From Ampelomyces quisqualis (lineage: Eukaryota > Ascomycota > Dothideomycetes > Pleosporales > Phaeosphaeriaceae), in NCBI GenBank assembly GCA_018398575.1, contig JAGTXZ010000005.1, positions 2,294,001 to 2,358,000 on the forward strand: 64,000 bases of DNA. Direction: 5' to 3'. Each line of letters starts with the position of its first letter. Within the stretch, counting starts at the first letter, position 1. Under the pieces are notes generated by a model. The model saw nothing but the letters and a program-made list of their open reading frames with translations, had not been told where the DNA came from and did no database searches. The translations under genes were made by a program, and so were the position numbers. Positions 50,386 to 59,700 of this stretch are shown one piece after another.

Positions 50386-50602
50386 TGTTAGATACGTTGC
50401 GTATTAGAGGATTAGTTGCATAGGCTAACTAGGAGTTACTAGGTAGCTTAAGCGAGACCTAGCAACTGCTAATTCGCTACCCAAATATAGCGCTGTGCAA
50501 GCTATCTAAACACAAAGGGCGCAGGCACTAGTAGGACACAACAATTAATCAAGTTATTACACTTTAACTTAGATTTATCTACTAAACCTATTAAATCTGA
50601 CA
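50386..50602 (+). repeat. 3' LTR of Copia E
   Basis: 217 bp, TGTTAGAT...ATCTGACA, about ten differences from the 5' copy, all transitions. It keeps more C and G than the 5' LTR at several of them (for example TTCGC against TTTGC). Confidence 0.93.
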
Positions 50603-53097
50603 TTTATAGATAATACTTCTCTATAAAGTATAAGCGCACTAACAGTAGATAAAGAAATAAAGATAAAAATTAATCTGTAAGTTAAACAGCACTTTGCAGC
50701 GTCTAACTAAAATGTCTTACTACGCAAATTTACAAAGAATAGTAAGAAGTATGTAAAGATAGTTCTATAGTATATCTAAGAATACTATATACTATAGGTC
50801 TACTTAAATATAACTGCGCACTATCTAGCACTATCTACTAGCTAATTTATAATTGTATATAGCTACATAACACTAGTAAAACGCGTGCTTAACAAATACT
50901 AAACTATAAGACTTATAACTACACGTAAAATATTATTAAAAGGTAATAAAGTAAGCGTAAAAGACACTCTTAATATTTTTAGCTACGTAGTAATATAGGG
51001 ACGTATTATCTTTCACAAGTTCTATAACTATAAATTTAAGAACACTATTATAAGTAACTTGTACAAAACCATTTAAAGTAAAAACTATAGTTATTAGTAG
51101 AAGGCCTAGGCTCTCTTAGGTACACTAATAGAAAAGAGTCTTTATAAAATACTTATTTTTATCTTTTTAGCGCTTAGTAAACTGCAAGACAATAAGAACT
51201 TCTTAAACTAGCACTGTTTTACAAGTAAGAAGGATAATATAGATAGTTCTAAACTATTTACTGCTACTAACCTTATATACGCAAGTATTAAGAAAATTAT
51301 AGATATAAGAGAGATAAGAAAGATTTTGAGCCTAGCTATAGTAAAGAGCTAGGACACCTGCTTATTTAAGGCACAAGAAGAAGTTAAAAACGTACTTAAT
51401 TCTTCTAAGTATATAGCGCTTATAGCGTTAGAAAAGAAGATTATAGTAAAGTTTATCCTGCGTTAAACTCTAGTTACGCAAGACCTATAGGGCTAGAAGA
51501 TTTTAGGTATTAAGAGTAACTTCTTAACGTTCTACTAGCTATACTAAATAGACAACTTCTAATTGCTTATAGCTAACGCAATAATAAGATGCAAGATAGT
51601 GCTACTATAAAAAGAGCTAAATAGCGTAAAAGCTAAGAGCGTATGTATATTTAACTGCGCTAAGATATAAAGCATTATAATATTTTTAATACTAGCTTAG
51701 CTTAAGGCTGCGCTGTTTAAAAGTAAAAAAAGTAAGAAAACTAAGTAGTTTATATTAACGCATATCTAACAGCACTTCTAGTAGCTAAACAAAGAAATGT
51801 TTGCTAATAACTTTAACTTACTACTTTTATATAGTGCAAAGTACAAGGCAATTAAGCTAAAGGCTAAAAAGACTTATGTTAAAACTAGACTTAATTCTAA
51901 TTAGAGAGGCTTAGTAGATAATTAAACAGTACTACGCAACGTTTAGGCTAAAATTCTTATTAGCTTATACAAACTATATATGTAACTAGTACTCTAGATA
52001 GAGCTTTAAAAAAAAGTTAGTAAAGATACAGTTCTTCTACTTAGAGAAGAAATACTAAAGTCTAAAATAGACGCTGTGTTAGCAAAATAAAAGGACCTAG
52101 ACTTAACATTTATTTTAGTAGCGTTAATAGCGTTTGTAAAAGCTATTATGCTAATTAAGGTAAATAAAGTTATAATTGCAAAGCCTTAAGACAAACAGAG
52201 CACTTAAGACTAATTTATGTTTAAAGTATATTAACTAGGCTAGCTAGCAGACGTGTACAAGAGTATTATTTTGTATAACTTAAAAAGTAATCTAGAAACA
52301 AAAGTTCTAAAGAAGCAGAACGTAAAGATATTGTTACGCAGTAGTCTATAAGGTGTAATAATAAAAGAAGAAGAGATTAAGTAGAATTGTAACAAGGAAA
52401 TCTCTATAAAGCTTAAAAAGCTAGTGTAAATTAGGTAAATTAAGTAGTAGAACTAAAGAGTACAGTACACTACTATGCAAAGCTATAAAATAAAAAACGC
52501 TTAAGTAGATATATAGCCTAGTTCTAGAAGTATAAGAATATAAAAAGTATTGCAAAAGAAGTTTATATGTAGACGTAACGCAAAATCAATTTAAAGTATA
52601 GTGTAAATTTGTAGTAAAACCTAAACTAAGTAACAGCGCTATTAAAGAGATTGCCTTAGACTTAAACTATAGTTAGGTATAGTTAAAGACAGGCTACTAA
52701 CTAGTAATATAGTTGTGCAGACAGTGCAAAGCTATATTAAACACAAGAACTATAAACTATTTTGCAAAAAGGTTTTATAAACTAGGCTACTAATAATAGT
52801 ATACTAGGCATTGCTGTAGTTGCTTAGTACAGCAGAGCACAGTTAAAAACTGTTTAGTAGCTAGCAGTATAGTTGTGTTAATAGTGTTACTAATATTGCA
52901 GATATTACTAACGTTATGTTTTCCTAATATAGTAAATAATAGAGAATTACGTACTAATTACTACGTGTGCTTAAGCTAACAAATAGAGTAACCTAAAGCT
53001 AGTAATATAGAGTAGCTTTTTCTATTTACCTATAACACTACTTTTACTTTACTAAACAGATTAGGTAAGCTAATAAGTTTGCCTAATCTAGAGAGGA

Positions 53098-53314
53098 TAT
53101 AACAGAGTATGTAAATTAGTAGATTACTAGATTAATACACGAAATATGTAAATATATTACTAGGAAATAAGAGCCTTTTTAGGATTAGCCTGTCTTAGTA
53201 AGCTGTTTCTTAGCTTGCTGTATTTAATCTAATCTATCTTTTCTTAGAGTAGATTAAGTAATCTAATCTTTTTACTTATAACAATCTAATCTATAGTATT
53301 ACTTAGCTCTAACA
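53098..53314 (+). repeat. LTR related to that of Copia D (217 bp)
   Basis: It runs from TATAACAGAGTATG (mutated TGTAACAG) to TTAGCTCTAACA and matches 11289-11072 along its length. A purine run CTAGAGAGGA precedes it, so it could be the 3' LTR of a plus-strand element. No partner 5' LTR or flanking duplication is visible, so a solo LTR is equally possible. Confidence 0.6.
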
Positions 53315-53728
53315 TCTAGCTATTAATATACTATTTATCTTAGCTTTTAGCTGTAAGTATAAGCGTATGTTTAGTAAGCTAAGTAATTTACTAAAGCTTT
53401 ACTAACAAGATATATAACTTAAGCTTCTTATAGTAATATAATATAAATAGTAGTAGAGAAGAGGTAGTATAATAGGTAACAACACTAGTAGTACTAGTAG
53501 TAGCCTAACTAACAAGGAGATTAAACGCCTACACTATATAAGTAGCTAGGCAGATAGTAATAACAATAACAACAGTAACGTAAAAGGTTAATTTTAACGT
53601 TAATTAACTTAACACTAAAGACAGTGCTAAGACATGTATACACAGCTTTAATCTAACAATCTACTTAATCTAAGCTAATCTAGCGCCTTATTTACTAATC
53701 TGTCAAATCTAATCTAGCCCTTACGCCA
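53315..53728. other. Unassigned RIP-degraded DNA at the edge of the spared island
   Basis: AT-rich with repeated AATCTAAGCTAATCT (about 53671 and again in the hairpin at 53737) and short AATCTAATC blocks. No coding frame. It ends the strongly mutated domain. Confidence 0.4.
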
Positions 53729-53782
53729 CAACAATCAATCTAAGCTAATCTGGGCCTCTAGATTAGCTTGGATTCATTGTTG
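53729..53782. repeat. 54-bp hairpin (23-bp arms) at the RIP boundary
   Basis: Arms 53729-53751 and 53760-53782 pair at 21 of 23 positions around the 8-base spacer GGGCCTCT. Sequence to the left is strongly RIP-mutated; sequence to the right is not. It could be the joined ends of an excised element, a short palindromic MITE or a terminal repeat. No duplication was found to decide. Confidence 0.75.
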
Positions 53783-54256
53783 ACAAGTTTGTTCAGGACA
53801 GCCTGGCGAATGATCCAACAAATAAAGTTGATTGGTAGCGCTGCTACGCCTAAAAGGTTATTCTGGACTGAATTATTTAACAAGGGGTTTGAAGGGACAG
53901 TGAGCAACAGCGAGTACTATGATCACGATCTTCCGACGAATCATAAACCCGGCGCGGAACGCCCTTCCGCCTCCGCCTTACCCTCCTCCCAGCGTCCTCC
54001 GTTCACCTGTCTTCGAATTTCGGTTGTTCTCTCGAAATTCCCCGAGCTTTTGGATAACCTCTAGGATCAGATATGAACGAATGTCAGTATTGGGTAGCAC
54101 AGACACATGGATTCATTCTTAGTGCAACTCGTGCAGCATTCCTGTAGCAGTACGGGCCAAGCACTGGCATCTTTCCTGCTTGCAGTCGCAGCCACTAGAA
54201 TGCTCTAGTGAATCGACAACTTGCGCGCATGCTGAGGGCGATCCTGCGAATTTTGC
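53783..54256. other. Non-coding 3' flank of the esterase gene
   Basis: Normal base composition without RIP. The Pro-rich frame starting ATG at 53919 (67 codons) is short and has no homology I can name. No other gene seen. The esterase transcript should end here, reading leftward, but no clear polyadenylation signal is visible. Confidence 0.5.
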
Positions 54257-56307
54257 CTAGGCTGGTATGATGCATCCTACACTTCTCCAAAAGTCGCATC
54301 TGGCTCCTCGTCCCGCCTCCCACGTGTATGCGTTTGCCAGCGTGAAGTTGTTCGTCAAGCTTGGGCCAGTCAAGTGTGTCTGGGCCATCAAGTTCTGAGG
54401 AACTAAAGTCCCTCCAGTCTGATTGAGATTCATATGATACGGCGCAGACTTGGAGAACATTGGCCAGTTAGAAATCGCATTTTTCGACTCCAAGTTCAGC
54501 AATGAGCCAGTCGCTAACTCATTTGAGATGGATGGATTAGAAGTTGTGACAAAGTTGCCCCAGATTCCTGAAATATGTCAGTAATGTGTTGGTTAATCAG
54601 GTGAAAAACATACGCATGAATGCTCGTTGATATTCGGCACTGAGATACGGCACTGAGCCCAGTGGGCTAAAGTACGCTGCAGTATCCTGCCCGTGGAGGC
54701 CTGGAAGAGCACTATATTGGTATTTGTAGGACGTACGATTTTCGCCTGAGTATGCTTCCGCCATCCAGTAAGAGGGACACACGAAGGTCAGCTCAGCATA
54801 GATGTTCTATAAAACGTAAGCTTTAAACGAATCCACGTTTACCGGTGCACCTACATTTGCGCGTTGTTGCTGGCCAACACTGACTGAGCTCGTGTCCAGC
54901 GCGCTAGCTCCGGATACACCATTTGTCGCAAAACCTAGGCTTGATGGCTCGCTGGTTGGATAGTACTCCAATACCATTGCCAGGTCATCATCCGTAAACT
55001 CAGGCAAGGTGCTTCGAAGCCAAGTGAGCAAATCGGACTCGGAACCAATCATTTGCGGCGTGAAGTTTGAGCCCTCGTTGGCATTGTTGCCGACCAATAA
55101 GCTGCGGCCATTGACACGCTTGTGCAACAGCTGGTAGCTTGGATGACTCTGTACTAATGTGCCGTCTGTTACAGGCAAAAAAGCCCAGGTGCCGTAAGTC
55201 ACCGATGCGGTCACCGCGACCGCAGCATTCTGAAGCGTTGCTGTATCTTTGGAGAGCAAGCAATCAAAGATGGTCTGAGGGGCCTTGCCGTCTCCTGATA
55301 TAGAGCATCCCGCTGCGTTGGCGAAAGCATTGTAGTTTTGGGATGGATACCGGTCGTCGTAGCGGTATTGTTTTGGAAGATACGGCGATGCAGCAATACT
55401 TTTCTGGAACAGAGAATCTCCAAGAGTTCCATTATACGCTGAGCGGCATCAGCTTCCATTCCGGCTTGAGCGCATGAAACGATAGTGCTTCTTACCCATG
55501 TCCATGAGCATGACAGATCCCCCGCCAGCGCTTTCGCCAGTGATTGTAACAGCTGAAGGGTCGCCTCCAAATTCGCGGATGTATGCCTTGACGATTAGCC
55601 GCGTCTTTCTTTGCAGAGGTCTACTAAAACGTACCTGCACCCATTGCAACGCGAAAATTTGATCGAGCAATCCTGCATTCACAACACCTCTTTTTTTCAT
55701 CTCATCTGATGCTAAAAACCCAAAGGGACCAAGTCTGTATTGAATCGAGACAGCAACGAAGCTGTTATCGTTCGTGGCAAGGATGTCAGAGAAGTCTAGA
55801 AGACCACTTCCAGCCCCATATCCGCCACCGTGGATCCATACAAGGACGGGCAAATCTTTGGCATTGGATGGGCTCTGAACATTGAGGAACAGGCAATCCT
55901 CTGACACAGACGTACTACTGGCGAGAGAGAATGAAGGCGGGTTGGGGCCGTTTTGTGGACATGCAGACCCGTAATTCTGCGCCTGAACTTTCGTACGATT
56001 AGTTGCTGGAACTTCTGGTCGCTGCCAGCGCAAGTCGCCGGTTGGAGGAGCTGCGAACCGAATTCTGATAGATCTTAGATAACGCAAGTTTCTAGGCGTC
56101 GTCGAGTGCTCACCCTTTCCACGTGTTGATGCCCGTCGAGGCGTTGAAATAACCTTGATATATACCATAGCCAAGATCGACAGTCAGAGTATCGTTATCC
56201 GCGTCTTGTCGTGCGCTCAATGCGTGCTTGTATGGTTGAGATTGTGGAAAAGCGAAAGTGACAGACGAACAAGCAAGTGCAACCGTCGTAAGCAATGATA
56301 AAGCCAT
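54257..56307 (-). CDS. Secreted type-B carboxylesterase/lipase, 604 aa, six exons
   Basis: An alpha/beta-hydrolase of the carboxylesterase/cholinesterase family, likely cleaving carboxylic or lipid esters outside the cell. Exons on the minus strand: 56307-56114, 56064-55635, 55586-55496, 55438-54843, 54806-54614, 54567-54257; introns 49, 48, 57, 36 and 46 nt, all GT-AG. The frame stays open and totals 1815 nt. Residues 1-19 form a signal peptide, which favours the ATG at 56307 over an in-frame one at 56367. Landmarks: SEDCLFLNV at 119-127 (signature 2), oxyanion HGGGY at 143-147, nucleophile Ser227 in GESAG, acid Glu360 in NANEG, base His475 in GLHGQD. Cys pairs 100/122 and 283/298 can form the usual disulfides. 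No RIP and no frameshift, so the gene looks functional. Substrate cannot be told. Confidence 0.92.
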
Positions 56308-56893
56308 ATCTAATGGACTGGAAACCGATGTACTGAGGGCAGAACTTGTCAAATTGAAGTCTATCAACTTTCAGTCATGTCCTTGATTCAAACAGTCTCC
56401 TGTAAGGTTAGAATCAAACTGTGGTTCGGAGTGCATGGCAAAAGTACGGAGCAGTGTACCACAAGGGCCCGGGGGAGATAGCCAGCGGAGATGGATTTAA
56501 ATCTACTCCGTGACCACTTCAGCCTTCGATACGGAGTACAAGTGATCTTCAGGCCCCCACCAATCTGCAATATGTTACATGTAGCCCTGTTCGCCACTCC
56601 TGTCTGGTACGCTACCTATGCCTTGTCCCACAGTAAATCAAGCTACTTGAAATTAAGTGAAGTTCAAAATTGAACGAATGAATAACATAGGAGTAGTCAG
56701 GGGTAATTCAGTGGTGCTAGTATAGCCAAGGTCTTGGGTTTGGACGGGAATGATCTCGGGATTCGTTCATTGGTGAAACAAACTTACGCCTGACAAGTAC
56801 TCCGTATCATCTTCAAAATTCGAGGCAGCATGTCATTGGGCGGGCAATGCTATTTTTTGAGTCTACCATGTAGTCTACCATGCACTAACTTGA
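56308..56893 (-). promoter_or_regulatory. Upstream region of the esterase gene with TACTCCGTA motifs
   Basis: No convincing gene lies here. Four copies of a TACTCCGTA-like motif occur in both orientations (about 56443, 56503, 56532, 56806); GATACGGAGTAC at 56530 and GTACTCCGTATC at 56805 are exact inverse copies. A CCAAT element (ACCAATC) lies near 56559. The first 100 bases above the ATG contain no obvious TATA box. Regulatory meaning is inferred from position only. Confidence 0.45.
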
Positions 56894-57248
56894 GGGAAAC
56901 GTTATTGCCCACCCCCATAAGCAGTATTACCTACCCCCACAACTCGCTTTCTTTGCCGCCTCTAAAGTCACCTAAGCACTAGAAATTTTTCTTAGTTGTT
57001 GCAGACAAAATCAATATTTTAATTACGCTGCGTTAAATGCTGTTAAAAAAAATTAAAAGGTTAGCAGAGAGGTGCTCAAATGTAGTACAGAAGTTAAGGA
57101 TTTTAGAAATCTTAGATTTTTTTTATTCAGGTCTAACAAGATCTAAGTGTAGGGCTAAAATTACTTAAGATAGCTAGCTAATTTAGGCTTAGTGGCGTCT
57201 TAGAGGAGTAGGTAATACTGCTTATAGGGGTAGGTAATAACGTCTCTC
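56894..57248. mobile_element. MITE with long TIRs and 9-bp target duplication, 355 bp
   Basis: Inverted arms of about 45 bp: left GGGAAACGTTATTGCCCACC..., right (reverse complement) GAGAGACGTTATTACCTACC..., both continuing to CATAAGC/TATAAGC and AGTATTACC. It is flanked by CTAACTTGA (56885-56893) and CTAACTTAA (57249-57257), a 9-bp duplication with one G-to-A. A 9-bp duplication and long arms fit a Mutator-like non-autonomous element. The left arm retains C where the right arm has T, so the RIP boundary runs through it. Confidence 0.85.
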
Positions 57249-58399
57249 CTAACTTAAGGTACTAATTCTAAGAAACGTGCTTAGCTGTTCTAGAACTTAA
57301 GTTCTGTTGTTCTTGCTTAAATGTAACTAAGATAACTCTAGAGCTTTACCTACTTTATCTGTCCTTGCTTATTTATACTAGTGCTATACGCTAGTACTTT
57401 AGCATAATTAGCTTATAAGCCTCTATAACTATAACTTAACTTTATTATAACTCTTACCTTATTAAATTACTAGGTATATATTATCTTGCTTACAAACTCT
57501 CTTAGACTTTAAGTTATCTAGCCTAAATACCTGTAATACCTTTTACAATAGCTGCAGATACTAGTCTAGAGCTAGTGCTACTTATAGTAGAGAGTATAGT
57601 ATAATAATTAAGATCTTACTTAGACAATTCTCTACTAATATATTACTATAGAATAGATATAGTAGTTATAACTTATATCAAGCATAGCTTATAACTTATA
57701 GGATTTAACTTTTAACTTATTGTTAGTAGTTAAGTTTAAACTAGTATTATCTTAAAGAGATCTAATAATAGTAGAATAACGCTAAATAGTTCTAGTATCT
57801 GCATATTATCTACTACTATGTTACTAATAAAAATATTAGCTTAGAATTAGAGTTACTAACTACTTATCTATAGAATATATATTTTTCTAAACTATCTAAG
57901 TTATATAACAAGCACATGCAAATACATGTTATATCTAATACTCTATAAAGGCTTAGTAACAGATTATGCAAGAGATAGTAGAGGCAGTACTAAAAGTACT
58001 CTAAATTAGCTTTAACTTAGTTACTACCTTAACTATAAATATAAGCCTATTGCATTAGATAAAAGATAAGTTTTCTTTGTTCTTCTGTACAAGACCTATA
58101 GGTATATAGCTAATCTAGAATCTCTAATATAACACGTACTCCTATATGCCTCTAATACGTATCTAATTTAATTCTAATAGCTGTACCTACTTGCGTTGTT
58201 ACATTACAAAGAAAACTTTGTCCTGCTAGTAATAGCATTTGGATAATATTACAATTTACTTTCAAAAAGATTGCGTTAAAACGCACAGAATAATATCTAA
58301 ATTAGATCTTTTCCAACCTTAAATCTATTAAACACAGTTAGAATCCCTTAGATCTTCTAGCAGCTAAAGCCTTTAGGTTTAGATCTTTCTATTAACATA

Positions 58400-59700
58400 A
58401 CAGTTAGGATTACTTTAGTAAAAGTTGCGTTTGGCGCTAGAATAGAGACTTCAAGACTATTAACAACCTAGGAGTATTAGAGGCAACGCTAATAACTCCC
58501 CCAAAAGCTACACTAGCACTAACACCTACAGAATCCTAAGGAGACTTTGTATTAACTGTTACAACCTAGTAATAGAGTACTAAAATAAAAAAGTTAGACA
58601 CTAAGGAATCTAAAGAGAGACCTTAGCCTAGAGCTGCACTTAATCTTACTCCTGCAAAAATAGAGGTTAATTAATTACAATAGAAATTGAAATAAGTGTT
58701 AGTAGAAATTCATTCTTTTAAGAAAGGACTAACTCTGTTAGTAGAACAAGACAAGCTCTTACCTACTACTAAAACCTCTTAGAACTCTTCTACACTCTGC
58801 TATTTATCTAATAGCTCTATATCTAAACACTTATATTACTATAAAGGCTCTTACTAACTTTACTAATCTAAGAAGACGCCTAATATAGATAATCTTAGTA
58901 ATAGAAAAGACTCTACCTTCTGCTAATAGCAGGTATCTATCTAGGATTAACTTAAAATCAACTTAGATTACTATTAGACTAGAAGACAACGTATAGCCAT
59001 AGTATAAGGTTATACTACAAGACTAGCCAAGGGCTATCTTAAGCCTTAATATCTATTAGATACTAATTAAGAGTAATTCTAGAACGCTAATTAAATAATT
59101 AAGCTACTTAAGTCCTACTTTATTACAGGCAACAAGGTAGCTAAAAGCTGTGCAGCGTTTAGTTAATTGCAGATAACAAAGAAGAAAACGTTTCTCTTGT
59201 TTAAAGCTAGATTTCTAAGTTCTGTAGTTAAGAGATAAGTACTCTCTTTAGAGTAGTTTTACTACTTGTAGACAAAGATTACGCTAGCACTATAAGCTTC
59301 TAAGCTAGGGTTTAGGCACTAATAGAAGAACTTATTTAATTAGATAGTAGAATACTTTACTACCTATAATATAGAGCAGAAGAATAATCTATACCTAAGT
59401 ATATTACTAGCTGCTTCTAAGTTGCCTATTAGGCTAGCCTTATAACCTGCTTTAGAGCCAAATTAGACTACTACCTCTAGCGCCCTAACAACTTCTGCGC
59501 TAGCCTATTAATTAATAATAGTACGTCTTTCTAGCAAGACTTCTAAACCTAACTAATAGAAGACCTCTAGTAGTTGCTACAATTGCAGTAAGCTAAGACA
59601 CTACTTTAGTAATTGCACAAAGCCTTATATACGTTAGATTAAAGCTATAGAAGTAGATAAGTATAAAGATGCTCAAGAGTAACCTAACTAAGAAAGGTAT
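58400..59700 (+). pseudogene. Chromovirus B gag with CCHC zinc knuckle
   Basis: A Ser/Thr/Lys-rich frame leads to capsid-like sequence (59030-59450) and a perfect knuckle CYNCSKLRHYFSNC at 59575-59616 (C-x2-C-x4-H-x4-C). The knuckle frame differs from that of pol. Stops from Gln and Trp codons are frequent. Start codon not fixed; the leader 57548-58400 holds nothing I can assign. Confidence 0.7.

Larger units (their letters stand above)
45365..50602 (+). mobile_element. Structurally complete Ty1/Copia element E, 5238 bp
   Basis: Two 217-bp LTRs (45365-45581; 50386-50602) bound the element. A perfect 5-bp duplication TTTAT flanks it (45360-45364; 50603-50607). A purine-rich tract (AAAGGGGTG) precedes the 3' LTR. 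Internally, on the plus strand: gag with CCHC finger, protease, integrase, RT, RNase H, the Copia order. LTR differences are transitions only. It sits inside frame H. Confidence 0.95.
43330..52850 (+). pseudogene. Unidentified long frame H, interrupted by Copia E
   Basis: A plus-strand frame can be read from about 43380 (EITDFIQYKNTYNKIKQVYL) to 45359. Removing Copia E and one TTTAT copy leaves the same frame continuing from 50603 (IYFIDNTSL across the joint) for more than 500 codons to about 52850, with stops almost all TAA/TAG. Two long halves in register across the insertion show this was one reading frame of over 4 kb. It is Lys/Ile/Leu-rich, with a possible coiled coil near 44330-44510. 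I recognise no domain. Heavy RIP suggests a repeated, probably mobile, unit. Confidence 0.5.

Noticed and set aside
53768..54064. 98-codon frame at the island edge
   Set aside because: It begins inside the hairpin with TTG rather than ATG, and has no recognisable domain or intron structure.
53919..54122. 67-codon Pro-rich frame starting with ATG (MITIFRRIINPARN)
   Set aside because: Could be a first-exon remnant, but nothing downstream continues it and no family is recognised.
56491..56673. 60-codon plus-strand frame upstream of the esterase
   Set aside because: Short, overlaps an opposite-strand frame of similar length, and has no motif; more likely promoter DNA.
53783..56893. Biosynthetic gene cluster around the esterase
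   Set aside because: Only one gene is present before mutated repeats begin on both sides; no synthase, transporter or regulator is visible.
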